From: Sepiola atlantica
Lineage: Eukaryota; Mollusca; Cephalopoda; Sepiida; Sepiolidae
Assembly: GCA_963556195.1 (NCBI GenBank)
Contig: OY744519.1
Coordinates: forward strand, 30,224,397 to 30,288,396
Length of the DNA: 64,000 nt
Direction: 5' to 3'
Position numbers and translations under genes: made by a program. The stretch's first letter is position 1; every line of letters starts with the position of its first letter. Under the pieces are notes generated by a model. The model saw only the letters and a list, made by a program, of their open reading frames with translations, did not search any database and was not told the DNA's origin. Shown here piece by piece: positions 1 through 10,240 of this stretch.

Positions 1-13
1 GAGTTAAAAATAG

Positions 14-550
14 TTCCGAATACGTTCGTTGAATACTCTCAACTCTCTACTATCTGTGAGCACAAATAAAACTTAATTTTTCTTCCTTTACATGAGACAA
101 TTTCTCGTGGTTATTGGTTTAGAGCGATAGCTTGCAGAGTCGAGGCTGATTCTGTACTGGGTTCGTGCCCGACGACCGTCTGAAATTGTCACTTCCTACA
201 CTGGTGATAGCAAAAGCTTGAAACGCCGGCATATGCAGGTTAAAATAATTTAATATTTATTTAATAAAATATTGTTTTTAGCCCCTTTAATAAATCAAAG
301 TTGTACCCTGTTCGAAGCGTAAAAATAGACTGTTACCTAGCTGCATGCAAAGTTTGGAATACGTTCATTAAACATTCTCGACTGTCTACTATCTTTCTTA
401 ACGCACAAATAAAACTTAATTTCCCTTCTTTACGTGATAATTTCTCATGGCCGTGGGGTTAGAGCGCTAGCTTGCAGAGTCGAGGTTGATTCTATACTAA
501 ATTATTACTTCCTACACTGATGATAGCAAAAGCTTGAAAAGCCGGCGTAT
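14..550 (+). repeat. Two tandem copies of a tRNA-related SINE-like repeat
   Basis: Copies at about 14-234 and 353-550 are alignable over most of their length with a period of 316 bp. Each has an A-box-like stretch (near 116-134 and 455-473). Copy 1 also has a B-box-like GGTTCGTGCCC near 160; copy 2 has lost it through a short deletion. Each ends in CTGRTGA (201-207 and 517-523), a short AGC/GCT hairpin and GAAA. I infer a pol III-type SINE, or a retrozyme-like tandem repeat. The family name is unknown to me. Confidence 0.6.
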
Positions 551-552
551 TG

Positions 553-576
553 ATATATATATATATATATATATCT
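553..576. repeat. (TA)n microsatellite
   Basis: Uninterrupted AT dinucleotide run directly after the second SINE-like copy. Confidence 0.9.
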
Positions 577-624
577 ACATCCGAAATATCTCGGTGGAAC
601 TTTACAAGATGAGTTATATATATA

Positions 625-1012
625 CAGGGTGGGCCAAAATAAGGGTCCTATCTTTAAATTTGAATAACTTGAATTTGAATAACTTCCACAAAATAAAAGT
701 TAAACTCACCAAACTTTATGTGTGTGTAGACTGACCCTTCCGAGATTTTTTGAAATAAACAAAACAAATTTTAGCCTTTAGCCTTTAGCTTCTTAAAACT
801 TACAAAAACTAAAGTATTGTTTTTTACACTGTTTTGAGTTTTTTAAGCAAAAATAATGTTTTCTAAATGAGGGTACGATCCTTAGGGCTAATACGGCTCA
901 TGCTTGCTTCGGAAGGGGTCCTTTACTTATTCTAAAAAAAAAAATTAAAAAAATCAATAAATAAAAAAGTTATGAATTTTAAAAAATAGGACCCTTATTT
1001 TTGCCCACCCTG
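625..1012. mobile_element. Mariner-type MITE with terminal inverted repeats
   Basis: The element begins CAGGGTGGGCCAAAAT and ends with the near-perfect reverse complement (TTTTGCCCACCCTG). The inverted repeats extend about 25 bp (with a shared AAGGGTCCTA). Both ends abut TA, as expected for Tc1/mariner insertion at TA. It is 388 bp long with no transposase, so it is non-autonomous. Confidence 0.85.
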
Positions 1013-1086
1013 TATATATATATAAGAAATTTAAGACCTAAAATTTTGTAGTAAAAAGAACTCCTCTCCAACCCCAAAAACATTAG

Positions 1087-1131
1087 AAAGAACCAATGTC
1101 AGTTATTAAGTTATTAATGACATTGGTTCTT
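1087..1131. other. Short perfect hairpin
   Basis: Arms AAAGAACCAATGTCA and their reverse complement surround a short AT-rich loop. A related sequence (AGAACCAA...GAATGTA, then AATAATAATAAA) occurs near 59,360-59,440, so it is probably part of a dispersed repeat. Confidence 0.6.
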
Positions 1132-1289
1132 TCCCCTTTGGGAGAATGTAACTTCCATAATAATAATAAAGCTACCAGTAACCTATCTCGATGCTTTACC
1201 TACTCATTTGTGATCGATTTGCAAAAAAAAATGTAATATTTAATTCAAGTTGTAAGCATTTTAAGTTCCATAATTGTGAGTAAAGTAAT

Positions 1290-2270
1290 AAGGGTTCCAG
1301 TACCTTTTTTTTTTTATCATAGTTCACCCCAAACAAGGCAGGGCGCCACTGTAGACATAAGGGGCTACTGAGAATTAGGGTGTAAGTTTTGGGGATCATC
1401 CTAAGTTGGAAACTGTGCAGCAAGATGTCTGTTTACATTAGTTTTAAATTCTGCATGTCGGTACAGTCGGGGAAACAGGGAACAGGGAAGGAGTTCCAGA
1501 GGCCAACAACACGAGGAAAGAAGCTATTGGAGTAGAAGGCATCTGGGGACCTTCACAGTGAATGGATGGGACTTAGCTGATTGTCGGGTTGGTCTAGTGT
1601 ATTTACGTCGAGGGAGCACTAGAGCAGCAAGTTTATCGGAGCTCATTCCATTGAAGTACTTGTAAAACAAGCACAAAGATGCAACATTGCGGCGATGGGA
1701 CAGGGGCTGGAGCTTGGTGGATAGTGAGGGACCTATTAAGTTGGCGTCTCTTTTTTGGACCTTGTCTAAGAAGAAGAGACTAGTGGATGATGCACCATCC
1801 CAGATGTGGCAACAATATTCCATGCATGGGCAGATGGTGGCTTTGTAGAGATACAGGATAATGTCAGGTGTGAGGGAGCCCACCTTCCTTGCAGAAACCT
1901 TGGCAATGTCTTCAATGTATTTGTTCCAATTCATGTTACCTGTAAATGTTAGGCCAAGGAGTTTGAACGTTGAACTCTCAGGTAGGATGTTATTTGCCAT
2001 GGCAATCGGTGGTTAAAGAGATTTCTTGTAGTTGTTGAAAGAAAAGAGCTTTGTCTTAGCAGCATTAAATGTTACCATCCATTAATGACCCCATACCACT
2101 ACAGACTGGAGGTCATTTTCGAAGGATTCAGCCATTGCCTCTGATATGTGCGCATCTGTTTTACCCACATGTAGAGAGTAAAGCGTGGTGTTGGCAGCAA
2201 ATATACCCATCTCAGACTCAATGTCATCAGGAACAGTAGAGATCCAAGGATGAATCTCTGGCATACACTA
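1290..2270 (-). pseudogene. Non-LTR retrotransposon (LINE) 3' relic, RT C-terminal half
   Basis: On the minus strand, 2264-2082 encodes a decayed version of the RT palm region: a GVPQGS-like start and an FAANTTLYS stretch where family members have F/YADDT, so the catalytic aspartates are gone. 2000-1524 encodes the thumb and C-terminal part (LGLTF, KVGSL, YLYKATICPCMEYCCHIW, LDKVQKR, FYKYFNGMSS), typical of jockey/CR1-like LINEs. A stop lies between the two blocks. Sequence at 1310-1450 recurs near 16,915-17,045 and is probably the LINE 3' UTR. The element is 5'-truncated and dead. Confidence 0.8.
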
Positions 2271-2369
2271 GCATTTATGTCATGTTGGTTGCATGTACCT
2301 TACTTCATGTCAATAAACAAGATGTTGGGCACCTTATCATATTCACAATCAATAATTACAGAACTTAAA

Positions 2370-2700
2370 ATGCTTAGTTTGTATTATTTGTATTATTCAG
2401 ATTACTGTTCTCATCTTGGATGTTATTCCCACAAGGTTTAGTCCTCAGTACGGTTGATACTAAGAATACAATTGCAAATTACTTAAGACTTCTACTCGGT
2501 TATGTCTAATGAGACGTGAGCAAACTACCGATGATTCAATAAAGAGTTCCATTTGAAATTCTATACAGATTCCCGAGTTCGGCAAGATGGACCTGAATAA
2601 GGGATGAGGTTAAATCGGCTGAAACGGTGTAAGAATAGCATCCAAGATGAGAACAGTAGTCCGAATAATGCAAATTATCAATCATCATCTCAAAAATTCT
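2370..2700 (+). mobile_element. Family A composite element (tRNA-SINE in inverted repeats), copy 1
   Basis: The left end (ACTGTTCTCATCTTGGATG, near 2405) is the reverse complement of the right end (ATCCAAGATGAGAACAGTAG, 2640-2660). Between them lie sequences shared with the other A copies: GATACTAAGAATACAA, TTCCCGAGTTCG and a degenerate GGTTAAATCGGCTGAAACGG. The tRNA-like head is largely lost in this copy. Confidence 0.65.
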
Positions 2701-3052
2701 GAAATATTAAAATGCTTACAACTTTTATTAGATATCAATTTTTTAAAATGTAAATAAGTCACAAATGAGTAGATAAAGTAAAATAAATTGGTTTTTACTA
2801 ATTTCCCAACTGTATTTCCTTTAAAATAATTTATGTAGCCAATAGTAACGTTTACCAAATGTTTTCAGATATATTAAAAATTTAGATAGTCAATAAAAAA
2901 AAATGATCTAAAATAAATTGCTTTCATTTCGCCTCCAATTTTAACCTGCATACAAGAGGAATTAAAAAGAAAAAAATTAAATGGCCATATTACATTTTGA
3001 ATTCAAATGCTCGGTGAAAAAGAAAGTTTGTACAATTCAATTTTTAACGGAT
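2701..3052. other. AT-rich stretch, nothing recognised
   Basis: Low-complexity AT-rich DNA with no convincing reading frame, RNA or repeat boundary. Confidence 0.5.
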
Positions 3053-3239
3053 TTATTTATTTTTTATTGAAGCGCGCTTAAAATATTTTGAGCAGACGTT
3101 CTTTTTATCCCATTTCAAATGGTTGCCCTTCGAGTTATCATTTGATTGGTTAATTTGAGTCACGTGACAGTTGGAGAATATAAACATCTTAGCAGACGAC
3201 ATCTGAAATATTTTTTCAGATAGAATCGTCAACAATTGA

Positions 3240-4080
3240 TCTTTTGGTACTGTTATAGATGACGCGCCTGATTTCCGTGACTTCGCGTCGACAATGATCG
3301 GGCATGTCGTGGAAGCACCTGAGCACTGACAGAATAATATCATTTTTTCATTCTTTTATCTTATAAAAACATTGACAAAATTTTACCTTCCCCAACCCCC
3401 CCCCCATTATTTTCACAAAAAAAAAATGATTTTAATATATGTATTTTTTCTTTGAATTTATTCGTCTTATATTAGCGCCTGCCAGTCTTCCAGTTAGAGC
3501 TTGGCAGTTTGAATGCAGGGCTTGGCTATCGCTAAGAACGGGAGCCCTAACTCTAACGGGAACCCTAAACCTGTAATGTTATCGGCTGGGTTAAGTAAGT
3601 AGTAAGACGGAGAGAAGTATAGGATAAGTAACAAGGTTTATTGGCGGTCAAAGTACATTCTAACTGAGTCATCGCCAGGGGCCGTAACTCGTCCCTTCAC
3701 CGGTGAATCGTCAGTGCAGTAACACTACAAACCTAAACCTTAACCCATTTGTCTTTCTTTGTTTTATGTTAGTAAGAAACAAAAAGAAAAAAAGAAAAAC
3801 AGCGACAAATGAAAAAGAAAACATTGACAAAATTCCCCACAAAAGAGTTTTCTTTCTACACATTTGATTGAAAATGGTTCATTTGACCCCCCCCCCCCAC
3901 TCTACAGTTTATTCTGTTTCTATCTTTTTATCTATGTATTTTTTCTTTGAATTTATTCGTCTTATATTATCGCCTGCAATTCTTCCATTAATGCTTGGCG
4001 TTTTTGTCTCGGCAACTCTCGGGCGCTTCCGCGACCTGCCCAGAAATCAGGCGCATCATCTATAACAGCACCGATCTTTT
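3240..4080. repeat. Locally duplicated and inverted segment
   Basis: A block near 3365-3510 (CATTGACAAAATT, a poly-C tract, TGTATTTTTTCTTTGAATTT, TTCGTCTTATATTA) is repeated directly at 3818-4000. In addition, 3245-3285 (GTTATAGATGACGCGCCTGA) is inverted at 4040-4070. The open frame at 3053-3343 (minus) lies partly in this structure and has no recognisable product. Confidence 0.6.
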
Positions 4081-4419
4081 TCTCCGTGGATACAATTATC
4101 ATTCTTTATGTAAATTGTAAATTTACCCCTTTCCTAATAAGCTCGACATCATGATGTCGACAATAATTTTAAATATTATTTTAAATATAGTATAACAGAT
4201 TTGAGATTTCGATGTAATACTTATCTACAATGTAAATTTGTTGATCACCGAGTATTTTTCTGAGGATTTAATGACAATTTAAATCTATTTTTTTGGAAAA
4301 GTTCCAAAAATGTAAAAAATATATGTGACTGGAAACTCATTACTTAAAGTTATATTTGGAAATCCCAACATAAGTCCGGGTTATGTTGTGTCCGAATAAG
4401 TTCGAGTTTTCGTCTCCAG
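4081..4419. other. AT-rich stretch, nothing recognised
   Basis: No supported gene or repeat. An accidental palindrome, CGACATCATGATGTCG, occurs near 4143. Confidence 0.4.
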
Positions 4420-5248
4420 TGTTGTAACCTTTCAGGGCCGATAATAAATAAGACAACACGTTAGTATATTTACAAGAGTTTGTATTTACAGAAGTACAGA
4501 ATAGTATGTTGCAGAAACAATGCTCCGAGACTGCTTCGACATTTGTCGTAGGCTCCCTTATACATAGTGTCTAGAATTATCTTATGAACTGACAATCGCC
4601 AGGTGCATCTGTTTTATCAACAACCTTTACCGTGCACCGACTCGGATATTTAACACGTGGACTTAACTTACAAAGATGGCAACACTTCAGTATGTGGTCT
4701 TCTTAATAATAATACAAACTCTGCTAGTGTCACAAACTAACTCAATACTCCTACCAGCGTAGATACATGAACATTTAACCTTTTCTTTACTAACTCATTT
4801 CTGTTACTTGTTCAATGAAGATGAGAAATAAAGTTAATATATTATGTATGTATTAGTATAGAAACTAGTCTTCGCATGGACTGTAAGACAAACTCCTATA
4901 ATATTTGGTAATAAAAAATTGTCAAACGAAAGGAAAACAAAACCCTTCTATAAATAATAGCAATATATTTATTTGAGTGACCTACATCGTTGGAGTAGGT
5001 AGCCGAAGTTGAGGCAGTGTCATGGTGAAGGAAGTAATAATTAAATAAGAAAGGGTCGGGCGCCAAAGTTTTTCGAGCAATATATCTGTTGTGACCTTGA
5101 AGGGCAGATAATAAATAAGACAACATGATGGTATATTTACATAAGTGTGTATTTACAGAAGTACAGAATAGTATGTAACAGAAACAATGCAACAAGACTA
5201 CTTCGACATTTGTCGTAGGCTCCTCTATACATAGTGTCTAGAATATTC
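4420..5248. repeat. Pair of 160-bp direct repeats, possibly LTR-like
   Basis: 4420-4580 and 5088-5248 align closely: both begin TGTTGTRACC, share GATAATAAATAAGACAAC and ATTTACAGAAGTACAGAATA, and end near GTGTCTAGAAT. The starts are TG-type but no CA end, primer site or target duplication was found. The intervening 507 bp has no retroelement coding. Terminal repeats of a small non-coding retroelement or a simple duplication are both possible. Confidence 0.5.
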
Positions 5249-5920
5249 TAAATAGTCACCAATAGAGTAGATAACCATCACGCCATAACAATTTTTGAAG
5301 ACTATAAAAAATGTCTACATTAAATTGACAAGTATGGAAGACCCAAAAGACAATTTCACATTTTTTTTAATTTTTTAACCTTATCTATATAAGGTTAAAA
5401 ATTAAACAAAAATGTGGTTTTATAATAATTTTCCCTTAATTTAGTTATAGTTTTATTAGACTAAATATAAACAATTAATTTATTAAAAATCTACTTCTAC
5501 AGTTTTAATTGTTTTACTTATTAATGCCATTTAATATTTCATTACGCTCAATGAGATTTTATTTCTCTATATCTGATTCTAATCAAGATTTATTAAACAA
5601 AAATGCTATTTTATCATTTTTTGTTGTTGTTTTCATTGTCATTTTGATTAAAGACTTTAGCAATTACATTATTCGAATTATTCTTAAACGTGTCGTAATG
5701 AGAATTTAAATTAATTCTTTTTAATTAAAACTAAAAGCGCATTCTAAGTGTGAAAAAGTAAATTAAATTCAATAATTTACACTGAAAATTTTATTATTCA
5801 TTGAAAAACAAAAGCTAAACAATTATTTATTATTAATTAAATAGAATTCAAATTTGAAAGAAAATGATTATTTATTAAGGACAAAAATTTATATTTTATT
5901 CTTCCAAATGATGCAGATCC
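5249..5920. other. AT-rich stretch, nothing recognised
   Basis: The longest open frame (5509-5709, plus, 66 aa) is Ile/Phe-rich, as expected by chance in such AT-rich DNA, and shows no domain. The text near 5680-5830 resembles 50,580-50,760, so it is a fragment of the same repeat as the cluster there. Confidence 0.5.
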
Positions 5921-6512
5921 TGTCGGGATTTTAGGGGGAATCCCGGTTATATGTTCATAATACAAACAATGTCATATGCAAGGCAAAATAATAATTCACA
6001 GGCAATAGGTTGTTCAAATAAAGCGTTTATTGAATGTGTGTAACGACAATGAAACAGAATACATTAATACGTATACAGTGTGTATGTGGAATGATGAATG
6101 CTGTGTGTATATATGTATGTATGTATAATGTGTGTGGAGTTGAAATAGTTCCTACGATTGAAAAGCACATAGGAAAATATGTTCAATAAAGAAATTGTGT
6201 ACGTGAAAATAAAATGTTCTGGAGAAGAAATTGTCTCTGTAAGAATATGAATGCGTGTGTGAAGAAAAATCTCTTACCGAGAAAAACGGGTGATTTTGTG
6301 GGTCAGACAAGGAGACGAGCAGCGTCTCCGATGACTACCATCTGCCGTGGCCGGAACTGAAAAAGAGGCCTGTCTGACGTTGTGCACCGGTTTATATAAT
6401 CAAGAAGGGCAGATAACTCTGTGGTCGTCTTCCAGCGCCACCTGACGGTGAAAAGCGACACCTACTGGCAAACCGGTGCAATTATATTTGAGAGAGGGAG
6501 ATAACTGTTACA
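5921..6512 (-). mobile_element. LTR-like sequence (solo LTR candidate)
   Basis: Read on the minus strand it starts TGTAACAG and ends CCCGACA. It carries an AGTTATCTGCCCTT motif (6405-6418) 6 bp before a TATATAAA-type box (6391-6398), a promoter layout typical of LTRs. No matching target duplication was found (GATCC left, AGGCT right), so the ends may be wrong or the copy rearranged. Confidence 0.45.
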
Positions 6513-6519
6513 AGGCTGT

Positions 6520-7135
6520 AGTACTCTGAGATGTAACTTTAGTAAAGTTGTTTTTGTTTACACAAAATAATACATGTAGTGTCGTGCCTTCGGAAACGGC
6601 AACAATGTTTACACCCGAGATACAAGTTGTATCCTTATTACCTCCCTTACATTAGTCATTCTGTAATTATCTGTAATTATCTCCCTTGTATATTTCTCAT
6701 GCTATATAAATAAATGCTTACGTGTCAATCAACCTCTAACGTTTGCCTCTCTTATTTACTTCTGTGTTCCTACTTGAATTGTTATGTATGTGAAGCCGTT
6801 ACCCTGCGAGCCGGACACTAATGGAAACACAATAACAACCGACAAAGCAGCAACGCTACAATACATTTTCACTAAGATTCCTAATAAAATAGTGGATTCA
6901 TTATATTCTGTGATCATTAATTAATAAATACTGAAAATTTAATTACAATTGGTTGATTTCCTGAATTTGGGTGAATTTTTAAATGAAGTGAGGGATCAAT
7001 TTATACGCTTGTGTCGAAAGGGTGTTATATGCAAGGGATATAACTCCGTTAGACTAAGTGAAATATATTAAATTTTTGGGTGTGTGTGTGTGAAGGGGGA
7101 GGTGATCGGTCATTCATTTTGCCCACACCTAAGAA
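6520..7135 (+). mobile_element. Family F inverted-repeat element, truncated copy
   Basis: 6530-6574 plus 6861-7010 match the arms at 51,455-51,640 and 53,195-53,350: AACTTTAGTAAAG, then AAATAATACATTTTCACTAAG, then ATTAATTAATAAATACTGAA, GGTTGATTTCCTGAATTT. The right end (7100-7130) matches the family F end near 51,650-51,680 (CGGCCATTGATTTTGCACGT there). It is interrupted by a solo LTR. Confidence 0.65.
6575..6860 (+). mobile_element. Solo LTR with 5-bp target-site duplication
   Basis: The segment starts TGTAGTGTCG and ends AACGCTACA, so it has TG...CA ends and a TGTAG/CTACA inverted terminus. It is flanked by the perfect duplication ATACA (6570-6574 and 6861-6865), and removing it restores the family F sequence seen elsewhere in the window. 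A TATATAAA box lies at 6703-6710, with AATTATCTCCCTT (6675-6687) 15 bp upstream. No internal retroelement remains, so this is an LTR-LTR recombination product. Confidence 0.85.
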
Positions 7136-7154
7136 CTAAAATACCACAGTCTGA

Positions 7155-7570
7155 CATAAAAAGCGGTTCTTATACAGCTAAAAGCACAAGTGAAAAACAA
7201 AATCTCTTGTATATACTTATGTATCAGGCAAAAATAAGGATCCTCACCAAAAAATTAGCAAAAATGATCGAGTAGAATTTTAATTAAAAATAAAAATCAG
7301 TTTTATCGTATTTTGCCGATCCTTCATTCATTATTACTTGTTTACATGATAGACTGACTTATCTCCCCCAGCCTAACGGGTATTCCGTTCGTATCAATCG
7401 CGGATTGGCAACATACGAAAAAACTGATCTTTTATTTTTAATTAAAATTCTACTCGATGAGTTTTCCTAATTTTTGCCTGATATGTAAGTATATCAAAAA
7501 GTTTTTATGTTAATTTATTTGGAACTGTGATTTTCACTTGTGCTTGCAGATGTATAAGCACCAAAAAGGC
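7155..7570. mobile_element. Foldback/MITE hairpin element
   Basis: The arms at about 7162-7310 and 7410-7565 are reverse complements, for example ATCGAGTAGAATTTTAATTA against TAATTAAAATTCTACTCGAT, and AAAGCACAAGTGAAAA against its complement. The centre is near 7365. The short open frame 7084-7275 is inside the arm and is not a gene. Confidence 0.75.
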
Positions 7571-7578
7571 CACCGCCG

Positions 7579-7794
7579 TCACAATGGCCCGGTCTCTGTC
7601 GTGGACGGATATGTAAAGTCTAAGGGAAATAACTCTATCAATAAGCATTCATAAGTTATCTCCCTTGAATTATTTAAATGCCGCAGCTTCTCGGATTTGA
7701 TTTTGTACAAGTTAGTCGCATTGATGTTGTGTAAAAGGTGAACTCCTTCAATTTTTAAATTTGTACTGTTCAGTTTTATTTGTTTTTTTTTAAT
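7579..7794. other. Segment with two opposed AAGGGAGATAACT-type motifs
   Basis: AAGGGAAATAACTC (7622-7635) and, inverted, AGTTATCTCCCTTG (7654-7667) can pair as a small hairpin. No gene is supported. Confidence 0.5.
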
Positions 7795-8125
7795 CTCCCT
7801 CCCACAACGGTAAAATGTGACACAAGGTCGGAAAGTGTGATTGAAAAGCCAGCGCCCTAGAAGAAGAGCACTCTGGCCTACAAAAAAATGTCTGGGCAGC
7901 CCCGTCGGCATTCCCTGGTAGGGCGCCTTAGGCGATTAGCAATAAACTAACCCCTTCTCAAAGGGTGAGAATGCAAAGCCTGGGAGGGTGGACCTCCTAG
8001 AACTGCACAGGACAATCCCTAAGACTGGCGGAATCAAGGCCCGAAGACCAAGACGGTACCGGTCCAAGAGGTGTATCATCCATCGGAACAGATACTACAC
8101 TTTGATCTCTGCCATAAAGCCATTG
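7795..8125 (-). mobile_element. U2 snRNA-headed SINE-like element, copy 1
   Basis: On the minus strand the 5' head (about 8122-8090) reads AGATCAAAGTGTAGTATC then TGTTCCGATGG. This matches U2 snRNA 5' sequence, including the branch-point recognition GTAGTA, although the preceding GGCTA is mutated. The body shared with the other copies follows: CCTGTGCAGTTCTAGGAGGT, a GGGCTGCCCAG stretch and a degenerate tail with CTTGTGTCACATTTTACC. About 330 bp. Confidence 0.8.
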
Positions 8126-8436
8126 GAGGAAGAAGAAACAAGTGTTGTAGTAAAAATTAACTTTATTTAAGTTTCATGATAAAGAAACAAGAAATGAATT
8201 AGCAATATACGTAAACGTTACTTTTGGTGACAAATTATTTTAAAGGAAATCCATCAGGGATTTTTATATAAATAGAGATTTTGTCCGTCTGTTCGTCAGT
8301 CACATTTTTTAAACGTAATAAATACATTGCGGAATTTGTCTCATTTCGAAATATCAAAGATCTTAACTAATTTTACAAATGGAAAATATTGCATTAATAG
8401 TAAATAATAAATTCCTAACAAATAAAGCAGATACCA

Positions 8437-8500
8437 TGGCCGAAGATCGAAACCGAAACTATGAGATCATCAGACTGAGGTTCTACCAACTGACCTGTTT
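8437..8500 (-). repeat. tRNA-like sequence (SINE head or tRNA pseudogene)
   Basis: On the minus strand GGTCAGTTGGTAGAACC forms a perfect 4-bp D arm with a normal loop. It is followed by a degenerate anticodon arm and a B-box-like GGTTTCGATCTTCGG. The acceptor stem is not convincing, so I do not call a functional tRNA. Confidence 0.5.
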
Positions 8501-9194
8501 TAACTTTCTAATGAATAGAACTTAAAACATTACCGTAATAAAATAATTATAGCTTTGGTGTGACGTCATAGATTTATGATTTACGTCATGTTTCAAAACA
8601 TGAATTCAAATATAAGCGATAATAAAAAAAATAAATAAATGAATGGGTGAACATTATCAATAGCGTTGGAAATTATTTTAATAGTCAAAAACAATTCATT
8701 TTGCTTTAACTACATATTGTATGTAGTTCTTTCACAATTAGATAATCCTCCCAGCCTAGTGAAAATATGCAACAGATGGGGGGGGGGGGGATACTTTTGC
8801 TAGTACTAAAAAAAGCTATTTGCTTTATTTTATCTAATTTTTGGTGTACTGTCTTTTTTTAACATAACAAGTAAGTACATAATAAAGTTTTTGTGCTATT
8901 TTCTTTTTAAGAGCAGTATTACATATAGGGGTAAATCTGAAGAATCACCAAATTTATTTTGTTTGTAGTTCTTTCATAATTATATAATCCTCCCACCCTA
9001 GGAAAAATGTGTGACCGGAGAGAGCATATATTTGCTAGTTAGTCAATGTGTGACGTATTTGCGTTAAAAGATTTAAAGTTTAATAGAAGATATAAGCATG
9101 TTAGGTTAGCGTAAATATTGGTTGTGAGTAAAGTAATAAGGGGTCAGACATCTTGTTATTTCATGACGTAAGGGACCGGATCAGACCGGAAGGG
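8501..9194. other. AT-rich stretch with a small direct repeat
   Basis: TGTAGTTCTTTCAYAATTA followed by TAATCCTCCCA occurs at about 8720-8770 and again at 8965-9010. A G14-like homopolymer lies at about 8777-8790. No gene is supported. Confidence 0.5.
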
Positions 9195-9430
9195 ACTAAG
9201 ATAAATAGAATTAAGAGTGAGTTCATTAATGTGACATTTATGGAAAATTTTCTTCCGAAGTTTGTTTGTACCAAATATGGTTGGATTGCGGAAAGGATTG
9301 TAGATGTTATTAACGTTTCCATGGGTGTTATATTTTGGGGTTCATCCTGTGTATTTTTATTTCCGTTAGACGTTCCCATTTTAAATTTCAGAGAATTTAA
9401 AATCTGGACAGAACTTATGGGATGAATTAA
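9195..9430 (+). repeat. Dispersed repeat family R, diverged copy
   Basis: It shares TTTGTACCAAATATGGTTGG, ATTGCGGAAAGGATT and TTTTGGGGTTCATC with copies at 14,560-14,660, 15,280-15,380 and 36,420-36,490. The overlapping open frames on both strands (9153-9469) are inside this repeat. Identity of the family is unknown. Confidence 0.55.
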
Positions 9431-9469
9431 TAATTCTTTGATTATCCATCTGCAAATCGAGTGTATCAC

Positions 9470-10240
9470 TTACTGCCTATGGCAGCACTTCGAAGAGCAT
9501 CGGCAATCAAGATCTTGCTGATTCTCTCTCTTTTGATTTAGAGCATGTGGCGCAATGGGGAAAAAGTGTCTCGTTATTTTTAACACCTCTAAAACCAAGC
9601 TTCTCCTCTTTCACTGCCGACGTTCAGACCCTTGTTTTGCCCCTTTTTAAATGGATGGCCCCCTCCTTGAGTAAGCCCCTTCTTTTGATAAGCTCCCACG
9701 ACTGACTTTCACCCCCAGATCTAAAATGAAAGACTTACATCCAATCTATTGCTAAAGTTGGTGTAAAAATGGTTGGATCATTCTATCGCTCCAGAAAGTA
9801 TCTAACTCCTGATGCAATGTCCCAAGGTGGTGAGGTACTGTTGCCACATCTGGGGAAGTACTGCTCTAAGCACTCTTTCCTGCCTTGACAGAGTACAAAA
9901 TCAACATCCCAATCTAGTAGTAGATAGGAGACGTTGCTAGTCTCTCTCTACTCAATTTTATTTCCATGGAAGTTGCTCGACTGAGCTCCAATTTCCTCTT
10001 CCTATTTGTAAATTATTGTTAGCAAGAACTATCCCAACTGCAAAGAACTTTCCTTTATTCCTCCGTGTATCTAGCATCAAACGGAATTTCCGTGTGCCTA
10101 GCATCAAACGGAATTTCCATGAACAGAACTCCTTTCTAAGTACCTTCCATCTATAGAGAAAATTACCACGGAATTACTTCCCTTCAGACTACAAGATGGT
10201 TGTCTTCGAATCCAATGTCAACAAATACTTGTCATAAACT
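9470..10240 (+). pseudogene. LINE reverse transcriptase relic, frame-broken
   Basis: Successive plus-strand frames read as pieces of the same LINE C-terminal region seen on the minus strand at 42,385-43,408 and 15,660-15,990: HVAQWGKKCLVIFNTSKTKL, then YIQSIAKVGVKMVGSFYRS with YLTPDAM, then SFYR/LDRVQNQ, and finally RNFHEQNSFLSTFHLW and DYKMVVFESNVNKYLS. Several frameshifts and stops separate them. A 32-bp stretch (GCATCAAACGGAATTTCCGT region, 10,072-10,122) is duplicated within it. Confidence 0.75.

Noticed and set aside
3053..3343. Minus-strand 96-codon gene
   Set aside because: No domain, low complexity at the C-terminus, and its start lies in a locally inverted duplication.
4420..5248. 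Complete LTR retrotransposon between two direct repeats
   Set aside because: The repeats lack CA ends, there is no primer site or target duplication, and the 507-bp interior has no coding.
8437..8500. Functional tRNA gene (Ile-like anticodon GAT)
   Set aside because: The D arm is perfect but anticodon and acceptor stems have several mismatches.
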